Shown here piece by piece: positions 34,630 to 42,672 of a stretch of 44,438 nt of DNA. This stretch comes from Lentisphaerales bacterium. Lineage in GTDB: Bacteria; Verrucomicrobiota; Kiritimatiellia; JAUXFM01. A program made the position numbers and the translations under genes. Under the pieces are notes generated by a model that searched no databases, was not told where the DNA came from, and worked only from the letters and a program-made list of their open reading frames with translations. Numbering within the stretch: the first letter of the stretch is position 1; every line of letters starts with the position of its first letter. The stretch lies in assembly GCA_030622955.1 (NCBI GenBank), contig JAUXFM010000009.1, positions 1-44,438 on the forward strand, written 5' to 3'.

Positions 34630-34768
34630 TTGTCTCGCCTCCAGTGAGTGAGACTCTAGCAAGTTGCCGGGGGGAATGTCCACCCTGCTGCGCTGAGACT
34701 TCAAAGGGCCGGTGAATTTCTCTATTAGTTTTCGACTTTCCAGCCGACTTCTGCTTGAGTATCGAGCC

Positions 34769-35770
34769 ATGACTGATACCGCAGATTTCCAGGACCTTGT
34801 ACCCGACGTCATGCTGGACGCTCTTGAGACCACTACCGGACGACGCATGACCGGGCTGGCAACTCCCCTGCCAAGTTACGTCAACCGTGTTTACGAAGTG
34901 CAGGCCATGGATGGTGAACGCATGATAGCCAAATTCTATCGTCCGGGTCGGTGGTCACGAGAAGCAATCCAGGAGGAACACGATTTCCTTGCCGACTGCC
35001 GGGAAGACGAGATCCCCGTGATAGCGCCGCTCACCTTCCCCGACGGCAGCACATTGCAGGAAGCCAACGGCATCTACTTCACCCTCTTTCCCAAAGGATT
35101 GGGCCTTCAACTGGAACTCAACTCACCGAAAGATTGGGTCAGAGTCGGCCGCCTTCTGGGCCGCGTTCATGTTAGCGGCAGCAAGCGCGAGGCAAGCGCA
35201 CGGTTAAAATTACATCCGATGACGTCTACAGCGGCCGACGTCGATCACCTGATAGACGGCGGCTTCGTTCCGCCCACCTGCCTGAATGGGTTCAAGGATG
35301 TCACCTCACGAATCCTTGATGCGATCGGGGACATGTTCGACGACATCAATTCAATACGGATACATGGCGATTGCCATTGCGGAAATCTCCTGTACCGCCC
35401 CGGAGAAGGGCTCATGGTCATAGATTTTGACGATATGATGATCGGCCCACCGGTGCAGGATATCTGGCTACTCCTCCCGGACCACGCTGATGCCTGTCAA
35501 ACAGAGTTATCGCTCCTGCTCAGAGGTTACGAGACCTTCCTGGAATTCGACGACAGTTCTTTACGCCTGATCGAGCCGCTTCGTACGATGCGGGTCATAT
35601 ATTACCTTGCCTGGTGCAGCATCCAGCTTGACGATTTCAAGTTCCGCCAGGAACACCCCGACTGGGGAACAGATCCTTTCTGGCGACGCGAGATAGCCGA
35701 CCTCGAATCCCAGTACCAAGCCATCGAGCGAACAACATCTTCTTCGAGCTACAATATGCTGTATGAGTAA
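34769..35770 (+). CDS. srkA: SrkA/RdoA-like stress response protein kinase
   Basis: A 333-residue kinase of the APH/choline-kinase fold, as in SrkA (YihE). Lys55 lies in RMIAKFYRPGRW. The catalytic loop is IHGDCHCGNLL (Asp201, Asn206), and VIDFDDMMIGPPVQDIW holds the metal-binding Asp219. E. coli SrkA protects cells from oxidative and envelope-stress death. The ATG at 34769 is chosen by similarity, since the ribosome-binding site is weak and an ATG at 34712 is in frame. It diverges from bioB and overlaps the helicase gene by 8 bases. Confidence 0.88.
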   Translation: MTDTADFQDLVPDVMLDALETTTGRRMTGLATPLPSYVNRVYEVQAMDGERMIAKFYRPGRWSREAIQEEHDFLADCREDEIPVIAPLTFPDGSTLQEANGIYFTLFPKGLGLQLELNSPKDWVRVGRLLGRVHVSGSKREASARLKLHPMTSTAADVDHLIDGGFVPPTCLNGFKDVTSRILDAIGDMFDDINSIRIHGDCHCGNLLYRPGEGLMVIDFDDMMIGPPVQDIWLLLPDHADACQTELSLLLRGYETFLEFDDSSLRLIEPLRTMRVIYYLAWCSIQLDDFKFRQEHPDWGTDPFWRREIADLESQYQAIERTTSSSSYNMLYE

Positions 35771-37778
35771 ACTCCTCGCCAAACTCAACCCTGAACAGCT
35801 CAAAGCGGTTAAGACCATCAGCGGTCCTCTCCTCGTACTGGCCGGAGCCGGCACGGGTAAAACCCGCGTGATTACGCGCCGCATCGCTTACATGCTTTCC
35901 AAAGGTGTCCCGGCCAAATCAATCCTCGCCATGACATTCACCAATAAGGCGGCCGGCGAAATGAAAGAACGTATTGCAAAACTTGTGCCCAAGAATTCTT
36001 CACGCGATCTCACGGTCGGCACATTTCATTCATTCTGCCTGAAAGCGTTGAGAAGTTACGGCGATCGAGTCGGCATCAAGCGCAATTTCGCCATCTGCGA
36101 TGCGGCGGATCAACTCGTCGCAATGCGAAACGCGCTGCGCGACCTGAACATTTCGGAAACAACCATTAAACCTAAAGCCTGTCTGGGCCGAGTATCACTG
36201 CTCAAGAGCCAGCTCGCTGACCCCGAGTCACTAGTGAACTCCAGCGATGAATGGGAGTCCATGATCGGGCGTGCCTATAGGCGCTATGATGAGGGATTGC
36301 GCACCAGCGGCGTCCTGGACTTCGATGATCTGCTCCTCTACATGGTTCGCCTGTTGGATGACAAGAAAACACTGGATCATTTCCGCAAACGCTACTGCCA
36401 CGTCTTCGTTGACGAGTACCAGGATACTAACGGCCCCCAATATCAGATCGTGCAGAGAATCGGGGAACAACACCGCAACATTTGCGTCGTGGGCGATGAC
36501 GATCAATCTATCTATGGCTGGCGTGGTGCAGATGTTTCCAAGATCCTGAATTTCGACAAGGACTTCCCCGAGGCTACCGTCGTGAAGCTGGAAACCAACT
36601 ATCGTTCAACGAAAGAGATACTCAAGGGCGCCAACCTTCTAATAGGCAACAACACATCGCGTCACGAGAAATCGCTGCGTTCCGCCATGGGTCGAGGTGA
36701 AGATATCAAGATCACCAAGCTTTACGATGAAGAAACTGAGGCCGAATTTGTAGTAAATGACATCATTGAGCGGGTACGAACAACCAGGGCATCTTACAAG
36801 GATTTCGCGATTCTCTTCCGCACACAGGTACAGCCGCGTTTATTCGAGATGCAGCTCAGACAAAAGGATGTGCCTTACACACTTGTCGGCGGCATGTCGT
36901 TCTTCGATCGCAAGGAGGTCCGTGATGTTCTTGCATACCTCAAGTTGATCAGCAACCCCGACGATGAGCTGTCACTGCTGCGCGTCATCAATGTTCCATC
37001 CCGAGGAATTGGCATGACGACGGTCAAGAAAGCGCTTGAGCTGGCCGCGAAGCACGGGATTCCTCTTGCCTCGGTGTTTCAGAGAGGCAGCGAATTCTCC
37101 GAACTGAACCCCAGCGCAGCCAGCTCTGCCTGCAGCTTCATCAATACATTGAAACACCTCGAGAAATACAATAAAGAAGAACTCCTGGTTACCCTCGTGA
37201 AAGAGCTGCTCATCTCCGTGGATTACGGCAGAGAGATACAACGAACCTATCCCGACGAGCTCACCCGCACGGCCCGTTATGAAGCAATCAACGAGATCAT
37301 GAACATGGCAGAAATCCATGTACGCCAGAAACCTGACGCGAACCTATCGACTTTCCTGGAGGATCTCGCACTGAGCGCGACTGATGACAAGGATGATGAC
37401 AAAGAATCCAACGACAGAAAGGTCATGCTTATGACCCTTCACTCAGCAAAGGGACTCGAGTTCGAGCAGGTGTATCTAGTGGGTGCAGAAGAAGGACTGC
37501 TACCGCATTCCAGATCCGTCCAGGATGGATGCATCGATGAAGAGCGCCGACTAGCATACGTGGGAGTTACACGCGCGAAACGCAGATTGACAATGACCCA
37601 CACAGCCAGTCGGGCAAAATATGGCGAGCGAGTAGCAACAATGCCATCCCGTTTCCTGTTCGAACTTCGAGGCAGAACACCACCCATTGAGAAGATGGAA
37701 GATGTCATGAAAAAGCGGGATGAAGCATCGGTGAGACCGGGAAACCATCGCAAAACCAAAGCGCAGAAACGTCGATAG
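35763..37778 (+). CDS. UvrD/Rep-family ATP-dependent DNA helicase
   Basis: A 671-residue superfamily 1A 3'-5' helicase. Motif I is GAGTGKT (28-34), Ia is MTFTNKAAGEMKERI, II is VDEYQDTN, III is GDDDQSIYGWRGAD, IV is TNYRST and V is LMTLHSAKGLEFEQVYLVG. Motif VI is YVGVTRAKRRL. The length and LNPEQLKAV start fit Rep or PcrA. The C-terminus is a basic tail (HRKTKAQKRR) shorter than in UvrD, without a clear Tudor-like end. A role in replication restart or repair is likely. It overlaps the kinase gene by 8 bases. Confidence 0.93.
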   Translation: MSKLLAKLNPEQLKAVKTISGPLLVLAGAGTGKTRVITRRIAYMLSKGVPAKSILAMTFTNKAAGEMKERIAKLVPKNSSRDLTVGTFHSFCLKALRSYGDRVGIKRNFAICDAADQLVAMRNALRDLNISETTIKPKACLGRVSLLKSQLADPESLVNSSDEWESMIGRAYRRYDEGLRTSGVLDFDDLLLYMVRLLDDKKTLDHFRKRYCHVFVDEYQDTNGPQYQIVQRIGEQHRNICVVGDDDQSIYGWRGADVSKILNFDKDFPEATVVKLETNYRSTKEILKGANLLIGNNTSRHEKSLRSAMGRGEDIKITKLYDEETEAEFVVNDIIERVRTTRASYKDFAILFRTQVQPRLFEMQLRQKDVPYTLVGGMSFFDRKEVRDVLAYLKLISNPDDELSLLRVINVPSRGIGMTTVKKALELAAKHGIPLASVFQRGSEFSELNPSAASSACSFINTLKHLEKYNKEELLVTLVKELLISVDYGREIQRTYPDELTRTARYEAINEIMNMAEIHVRQKPDANLSTFLEDLALSATDDKDDDKESNDRKVMLMTLHSAKGLEFEQVYLVGAEEGLLPHSRSVQDGCIDEERRLAYVGVTRAKRRLTMTHTASRAKYGERVATMPSRFLFELRGRTPPIEKMEDVMKKRDEASVRPGNHRKTKAQKRR

Positions 37779-37840
37779 CTTGGCCCATTCACCAACAGGG
37801 CTGACATAACTCGGATCAATGCATACAGGAGGAGGACCTG

Positions 37841-37879
37841 CAACGCAGCGGACAAGATGAGGTCATGCGTTGGCTTTTC
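37841..37879 (+). terminator. Possible weak terminator after the helicase gene
   Basis: CAACGCA (37841-37847) pairs with TGCGTTG (37866-37872) and is followed by GCTTTTCC. The stem is short with an 18-base loop. Confidence 0.35.
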
Positions 37880-37969
37880 CGCCCCATCCATCATGCTCCG
37901 GAGAGATGCCACTCATAATTACTGAACGTGCTAGCCAGGCCTGCACTCATTTAAGCAAGCACTCACCAC

Positions 37970-37998
37970 TTGCAACAGGTCACTGATTCTGATACAAG
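37970..37998 (+). promoter_or_regulatory. Possible promoter of typA
   Basis: TTGCAA (37970-37975) and TACAAG (37993-37998) are 17 bases apart, about 35 bases before the typA start. Both boxes match consensus at 4 of 6 positions. Confidence 0.4.
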
Positions 37999-38033
37999 TC
38001 CTGCCCCTTTACTGAGATTGGGAGAATCTGACA

Positions 38034-39824
38034 TTGTACGATCCAGACAAAATTAGAAACGTAGCGATCATCGCACACGTAGACCACGGCAAGACAACCC
38101 TGGTTGACGAGCTCTTCAAGCAGAGCGGCATGTTCCGCGAGAACCAGGCTGTCGCTGAGCGACTCATGGATTCAATGGATCTCGAACGTGAGCGCGGAAT
38201 CACCATAACATCCAAGAACGGCTCCTTTCCCTATAAAGAGCATCTCATCAATATCGTTGATACGCCGGGCCATGCAGATTTCGGCGGACAGGTCGAACGC
38301 GTGCTCAAGATGGCCGACGGCGTCCTGCTGCTCGTCGATGCACAGGAAGGCCCAATGCCTCAAACTTTCTTCGTCCTCAAGAAAGCCCTGGCTGAAGATC
38401 TTCCTGTTGTGGTCGTCCTGAACAAGATCGATAAGCCTGCCGCCCGCCCTGACTGGGCAATTGACGAGGTATTCGATCTCTTCGTTCGCCTGAACGCACC
38501 ACACGACATCCTTGATTTCCATACAGTCTATGCCTCCGCTACAGGCGGCTACGCTTCAGAAGACCCACATGAACAGGGGAAGGACATGCAGGTACTGCTC
38601 GACGCAATAATCAAATACATCCCCTGCCCTTCCGGATCGGCTGATGCCCCCCTGCAGTTACAGGTAAGCAGCATTGAGCATTCGCCATTTCTTGGAAGGC
38701 TGGGCATAGGCAAGGTTACTTCGGGCAAACTCGAGACGGGGATGTCGGTTCTTGTAGCGAACAAACAGGGCAAACAAGTGGCTACCCGCATCACGAAGAT
38801 GTATCGCTTCAACTGCAACCAGAAAGTCGAGACCGATGAGGCCGGCCTGGGTGAGATCGTTGCTGTGGCTGGAATGGATGATCTTGCGATCGGAGACACT
38901 TATACAGATCCCGAGAATCCGCAGCCGCTGGATTCTTCGCCAGTGGATCCACCAACGTTATCGATGAATTTCCTACCCAATAATTCTCCGTTCGCAGGAA
39001 CTGAAGGCACATTCGTCACCTCAACTCATTTGGAGGCACGGCTCAAGCGCGAAGCCCTCTCTGATGTTGCATTGCAGGTCGAAGAGCTGGGTGATAGCAC
39101 AGGTTACAAGGTGTCGGGACGCGGCGAGCTGCATCTCTCGATATTGATCGAGAAGATGCGCCGCGAAGGTTACGAGTTTCAGGTAGCATGTCCAAAGGTG
39201 ATTTATCGCGAAGAAAATGGCAAGCAGCTCGAGCCCTACGAGGAACTCACAATCGATGTAGCGGATGAGTTTGCAGGGAGCGTGATCGAGAAACTGGGCA
39301 TACGTAAGGGCCAGATGCTTGAAATGACAACTGCGAACAACATGACCCGGCTGAAATACAACATACCAACCCGAGGTCTGCTGGGCTTCAAATCTGAATT
39401 CATGTCGGATACCAAAGGCATGGGCGTGCTGACCTACATTTTCAATGGATACGGACCACATGCCGGCGCGATGCGCAATCGGAAGAATGGTGTCCTCGTG
39501 TCGAAAAATGACTGTACTACAATCGCCTATGCATTGTTCAACCTACAGAGACGTGGAAAGATGTTCCTGAAACCTGGTGTCAAGGTATACAGGGGCCAGA
39601 TCACGGGGGAGCATTCGCGGGACAATGATCTGGCGGTCAATCCGGCTAAAGGCAAGCAACTCACCAACATGCGTGCATCCGGCTCGGATGAAAACGTGAT
39701 CCTGACCCCGCCCACAGAGATGAGCCTTGAAGCCTGTATTACCTATATCAACGATGACGAACTCGTCGAAGTTACGCCCAAGAACGTGCGCCTGCGCAAA
39801 GCACCACACGTACGAATCAAATGA
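38034..39824 (+). CDS. typA: Ribosome-associated GTPase TypA/BipA
   Basis: A 596-residue translational GTPase related to EF-G, acting in 50S assembly and stress or low-temperature growth. G1 is AHVDHGKTT (14-22), G2 is [10 protein letters not shown]3 is [10 protein letters not shown] and G4 is NKIDKP. The domain V-like region ([21 protein letters not shown]) and the TypA-specific C-terminal domain ([26 protein letters not shown]) follow. The start is a TTG at 38034, with GGGAGAA upstream; no in-frame ATG would leave the P-loop region intact. Confidence 0.97.
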   Translation: MYDPDKIRNVAIIAHVDHGKTTLVDELFKQSGMFRENQAVAERLMDSMDLERERGITITSKNGSFPYKEHLINIVDTPGHADFGGQVERVLKMADGVLLLVDAQEGPMPQTFFVLKKALAEDLPVVVVLNKIDKPAARPDWAIDEVFDLFVRLNAPHDILDFHTVYASATGGYASEDPHEQGKDMQVLLDAIIKYIPCPSGSADAPLQLQVSSIEHSPFLGRLGIGKVTSGKLETGMSVLVANKQGKQVATRITKMYRFNCNQKVETDEAGLGEIVAVAGMDDLAIGDTYTDPENPQPLDSSPVDPPTLSMNFLPNNSPFAGTEGTFVTSTHLEARLKREALSDVALQVEELGDSTGYKVSGRGELHLSILIEKMRREGYEFQVACPKVIYREENGKQLEPYEELTIDVADEFAGSVIEKLGIRKGQMLEMTTANNMTRLKYNIPTRGLLGFKSEFMSDTKGMGVLTYIFNGYGPHAGAMRNRKNGVLVSKNDCTTIAYALFNLQRRGKMFLKPGVKVYRGQITGEHSRDNDLAVNPAKGKQLTNMRASGSDENVILTPPTEMSLEACITYINDDELVEVTPKNVRLRKAPHVRIK

Positions 39825-39873
39825 GCGGCCATGGGCCGCAGTTCCTGTTTCTCCGCTCTTCTACAGAACAGGA
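39825..39873 (+). other. Two hairpins directly after typA
   Basis: GCGGCC-ATG-GGCCGC (39825-39839) begins at the base after the typA stop. It is followed by TCCTGTT/AACAGGA (39843-39849 and 39867-39873). Neither has a T-run, so this is perhaps 3'-end stabilisation or a weak terminator. Confidence 0.4.
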
Positions 39874-39948
39874 CCGATAGGCCGCGTATAGACCCTACTC
39901 TAAAGAATCTCTTTCTTGCACGGGCCCAATCAGGTACTTTCTTCCTCC

Positions 39949-40452
39949 ATGAACAATGACCGCATCATGATCTATACTGACGGCGCATGCTCTGGCAATC
40001 CTGGACCTGGTGGCTGGGCGGCCATTCTGCATGGCCCCACGAACAGCGAACTGTCCGGCGGCTTTGAAAAAACCACCAATAACCGTATGGAGCTCTATTC
40101 TGCGATTGCTGCGATTGAATCTTTGAGCGAGAGTGATGCAGCTGCCACCGTCCACAGCGATTCACGTTACGTCGTTGATATGATTAACCAAGGCCATGCC
40201 CAGCGCTGGAAGCAGAACGGCTGGATGCGTGACAAGACCCATCTTGCCCAGAACTCAGATCTCTGGGATCGCCTTTTGACCTTGTGCCTTGAGCGTGATG
40301 TTGAGTTCGTCTGGGTCAAGGGCCACGATGGCCATGCCGAGAACGAGCGCGTCGATCAATTGGCAGTGGAAGCATGCACCGGTGAGAACCTGCCCATTGA
40401 CGAGGGCTTCATCAATCCCCCACTCTTCCCGGCCGATGGACTGTTCGGGTAG
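39949..40452 (+). CDS. rnhA: Ribonuclease HI
   Basis: A 167-residue RNase HI that cuts RNA in RNA:DNA hybrids. The catalytic acids are Asp11 (YTDGACSGNPGPGGW), Glu48 (NNRMELYSAI), Asp70 (VHSDSRYVV) and Asp135 (ENERVDQLA), and the substrate-handling His is in VKGHDGHAEN. A C-terminal extension (PIDEGFINPPLFPADGLFG) goes a little past the E. coli length. The ATG at 39949 is chosen because it gives a family-like N-terminus; a TTG at 39916 is in frame. Confidence 0.95.
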   Translation: MNNDRIMIYTDGACSGNPGPGGWAAILHGPTNSELSGGFEKTTNNRMELYSAIAAIESLSESDAAATVHSDSRYVVDMINQGHAQRWKQNGWMRDKTHLAQNSDLWDRLLTLCLERDVEFVWVKGHDGHAENERVDQLAVEACTGENLPIDEGFINPPLFPADGLFG

Positions 40453-40771
40453 ATCGAGCAACTACTCGACCCACAATAGAAATACATCGCCGAGACCACG
40501 GTTATCGCGAGCAAAGCAGAGGTCTTGCGAAAGCATGAAGGATTCCCCATATCGCGCTCACCCCGACGATACTTGTGACTTTTACGGGACAGCCCGCATG
40601 GCCGCAAGGGAAAAGGGCCCGGTTACCGCAACAGGAGCGCTGTAGCACCGGTTGTTTTTGCGCCCAACGGTCATTTTAATTGCCGGCTTAATAGTGACAG
40701 TCACAACACATTTGAACAAATGCGACGCCAGAACCCGCCCGACACGTTTCGACTGACGCTGGCAGGAGATC
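40453..40771. other. Intergenic stretch with no supported gene
   Basis: No reading frame here has a recognisable family or ribosome-binding site. GTTGTTTTTG at about 40652 follows a weak CCGGT/ACCGG pairing and might be a minor terminator for rnhA. It marks the boundary between housekeeping and accessory genes. Confidence 0.5.
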
Positions 40772-40812
40772 CCCGCTCGAAGCGGGCAGGGCTGGCTGCC
40801 CGCCTTTATTTC
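40772..40812 (+). terminator. Intrinsic terminator facing the AbiE genes
   Basis: GCGGGCAG (40782-40789) and CTGCCCGC (40796-40803) make a perfect 8-bp stem followed by CTTTATTTC on the plus strand. An alternative stem, CCCGCT-CGA-AGCGGG (40772-40786), uses the same GCGGG. The element overlaps the stop codon of the convergent toxin gene. Confidence 0.6.
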
Positions 40813-41603
40813 AGAACCGACAGGAGATTCTCACGCGTAAGCAATGCTCCATCCTCGCGCCGCTCCAGGAAATTCTGCACATCATCAACCATTGCACTGA
40901 AGTCCATTAACCCTAATTTATCGCTCAGAATTCTCTTCCATTGCCCTGCCACGCATACTCCCTCGCCTTCCGTCTGATCCAGTGCATTCTGAAGTTGCTC
41001 AAGGTTTGGCTCCACTGGTGGCCGTTTACTCCTGTACCAGAGCAGATCATACCAATCTCTCCCTTTCACGTACTTGCGCGTGAGCAACGCGTGCAATTTA
41101 CCCGCCATCAGCGATGGCAAATCATAATAGTTGAGCGAAAGGAGTGCATGGCGGTTCACGATGCCCTTCTCGCTCACCGCTCCCCCGGGCGGCTCAGTAT
41201 CGATCTCCAGTTCAATCGATAAGTTCTGTTCTCGCATCACGGCAAGTCCTGCTTCTTTGAGAATTTCAGACACCTTGATCCATGCCTTGTGGATCGTGGT
41301 CTTATTGTTCCACGCGATCGTGGCATTGAACCCCTGGAATACAAGAGCAGTCCTGATCTTCTTCATCCATGCTTCAGGATCGTATCCCTCTCTCTTATGA
41401 AGAGAGAAATCCAGATCTTCCGAAAAGCGTGGCAGATCGTGAACGAATCGCAATGCTGTGCCACCCACAAAGGATAGGTTCACAAATGCTTCACTTTCAT
41501 GCAGCGATCTGAGAACCATTGCCTGAACATATTCCCGCAGCAGATTCAACTTGTTCGAAGGATCAGAGACCTCCTTGATAGTTTTCAAGGCTGTGTGTTT
41601 CAT
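40806..41603 (-). CDS. AbiEii-type nucleotidyltransferase toxin
   Basis: A 265-residue protein of the AbiEii/AbiGii (COG2253) nucleotidyltransferase family. The DNA polymerase beta-like core is VGGTALRF (46-53) followed by RFSEDLDF (59-66), with the metal acids Asp63 and Asp65. A later KGRDWYDLLWY block is also family typical. Members of this type IV system inhibit growth, and some relatives modify tRNA 3' ends. The gene overlaps the AbiEi-like antitoxin gene by 4 bases (ATGA), antitoxin first as expected. Toxicity is inferred. Confidence 0.87.
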   Translation of the reverse strand: MKHTALKTIKEVSDPSNKLNLLREYVQAMVLRSLHESEAFVNLSFVGGTALRFVHDLPRFSEDLDFSLHKREGYDPEAWMKKIRTALVFQGFNATIAWNNKTTIHKAWIKVSEILKEAGLAVMREQNLSIELEIDTEPPGGAVSEKGIVNRHALLSLNYYDLPSLMAGKLHALLTRKYVKGRDWYDLLWYRSKRPPVEPNLEQLQNALDQTEGEGVCVAGQWKRILSDKLGLMDFSAMVDDVQNFLERREDGALLTRENLLSVLK

Positions 41604-42241
41604 AATTCAATCGTCCCTTCCTGTTCTGAGTCCACTACTTCACACCACAACGAAGCGGCCTTGAGTAATCTCGGCGAGCCACATCGCTCAGCATACTCAT
41701 TCAGTTTCGCTCGATCCACCAGCCCAGCTTCCTGAAATCGCATTTCTACCATCCGCTCTTTCGACCATTTGCCTTTCTTGAGGTGCCAAAAATCGAGAAG
41801 CGCTTTCTCGGGTTCTGCGATCACGATTTGCTTCTGATCGATATCCACCGATCTATACCCGAAGAATGCCTCTCTCTTGATGTTCTGGTATTTGAATAGA
41901 CCGAATGCATTCTCAAAAGATCTGGGTACACGCGAAGTAATGCTGGTGTAAGTAACAACTTTCTCTGGGATCAGCCCATAGAATCCAAGAGCCCAGTGGG
42001 TGCTGATGTACGAGGGGCTATAGATCTTGTTGGCCAGCTCAGCAGGATTGATCGGCATGGCGGTGAAGCCCTTGGGAAATGCATACATCCCGCGCCGAAG
42101 CGGTAGAAGCTTGCCAGCCTTGCACCATCTGTGCAGCTGCACCCGAATCGTACCCCTGATCTCTCCCGACAGTTGGACCACCGACGCCAGATCGAAATAA
42201 CCTTGTTTGCCCACCATCCTCACCAGATCATCATATTTCAT
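41600..42241 (-). CDS. AbiEi-type antitoxin / transcriptional repressor
   Basis: A 213-residue protein with an N-terminal winged-helix domain (QLSGEIRGTIRVQLHRWCKAGKLLPLRRGMYAFP) and the AbiEi-type central region (YISTHWALGFYGLIPEKVVTYTSITSRVPRSF, then VIAEPEKALLDF). Such antitoxins neutralise AbiEii without direct contact (type IV) and repress their own operon by binding inverted repeats. A perfect inverted repeat overlaps the predicted promoter just upstream, and there is no ribosome-binding site, so the message may be leaderless. Confidence 0.85.
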   Translation of the reverse strand: MKYDDLVRMVGKQGYFDLASVVQLSGEIRGTIRVQLHRWCKAGKLLPLRRGMYAFPKGFTAMPINPAELANKIYSPSYISTHWALGFYGLIPEKVVTYTSITSRVPRSFENAFGLFKYQNIKREAFFGYRSVDIDQKQIVIAEPEKALLDFWHLKKGKWSKERMVEMRFQEAGLVDRAKLNEYAERCGSPRLLKAASLWCEVVDSEQEGTIEL

Positions 42242-42247
42242 ATGCGT

Positions 42248-42269
42248 TAATATACATTATTGTATATTA
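42248..42269. promoter_or_regulatory. Operator-like inverted repeat of the AbiE operon
   Basis: TAATATAC-ATTATT-GTATATTA is a perfect 8-bp inverted repeat 7 bases upstream of the antitoxin start. CATTATT/AATAATG (42255-42261 and 42280-42286) forms a second, overlapping inverted pair. Confidence 0.65.
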
Positions 42270-42276
42270 TTGTAAA
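42249..42276 (-). promoter_or_regulatory. Promoter of the AbiE operon
   Basis: On the minus strand TTTACA (42271-42276) and TATATT (42249-42254) are 16 bases apart. The -10 ends 7 bases from the antitoxin ATG, which puts the transcription start at about the A of the start codon. The operator covers the -10 and spacer. Confidence 0.6.
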
Positions 42277-42401
42277 TGTAATAATGCAGAAATTATGCTT
42301 ATGCACTTGACTGAGGTTCCTTCAAATCGGTCAATGTTTGCGGGGATTTGGGAGGAAAACCTATGTTTTAAGTATTGGCGAGGTTAGGGAAGATAGGTTG
42401 A

Positions 42402-42437
42402 GAAGATAAGGGTCCGGTCTAAACACTCAACAAACGG
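42402..42437. repeat. 36-bp direct repeat, intact upstream copy
   Basis: GAAGATAAGGGTCCGGTCT followed by AAACACTCAACAAACGG. The same sequence occurs after the ankyrin gene, split by the 229-bp element: its left 19 bases at 44056-44074 and right 28 bases at 44304-44331, sharing 11 duplicated bases. Confidence 0.92.
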
Positions 42438-42565
42438 GATTAACGCTGTCCTGACCCTTATTCCAACACATCTTGTCCTAATCCTAGGACAAACCGTTCC
42501 ATCGCTCACAGTCTTAATTTTAAGACTGCGCTGGTACGGTATGGGACGCTATCTGTCCCATACCC
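42408..42565. other. Strongly structured intergenic region
   Basis: Four consecutive inverted repeats: AAGGGTCCGGTC/GTCCTGACCCTT (42408 to 42459, 10 of 12 paired); TTGTCCTA-ATCC-TAGGACAA (42473-42492, perfect); CAGTCTTAA-TT-TTAAGACTG (42509-42528, perfect), extendable by ACCGT/ACGGT pairs out to 42493-42540; and GGTATGGGAC-GCTATCT-GTCCCATACC (42538-42564, perfect). No reading frame spans them. The region could encode a structured RNA or be a REP-like mobile cluster. Confidence 0.6.
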
Positions 42566-42672
42566 CCTGATAAGCTTCTCCTTTTGCCGAGGATTCGGGA
42601 ATGCAGAAGTCTAAGGACTGAAGCAAGGCAAGGTCCGGAAAAGATTAGGCACCCATAATCCCAGGAATACTA

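Noticed and set aside
34630-34768. Search for a BirA operator between bioB and srkA
   Set aside because: No TTGTAAAC-type inverted repeat is present.
34630-34848. N-terminal extension of bioB
   Set aside because: The added 73 residues are Ser/Arg rich, antisense to srkA, and exceed the normal length of the family.
40356-40607. 83-codon open frame on the minus strand with a hydrophobic stretch
   Set aside because: It overlaps the end of rnhA in antisense and has no start signal or family resemblance.
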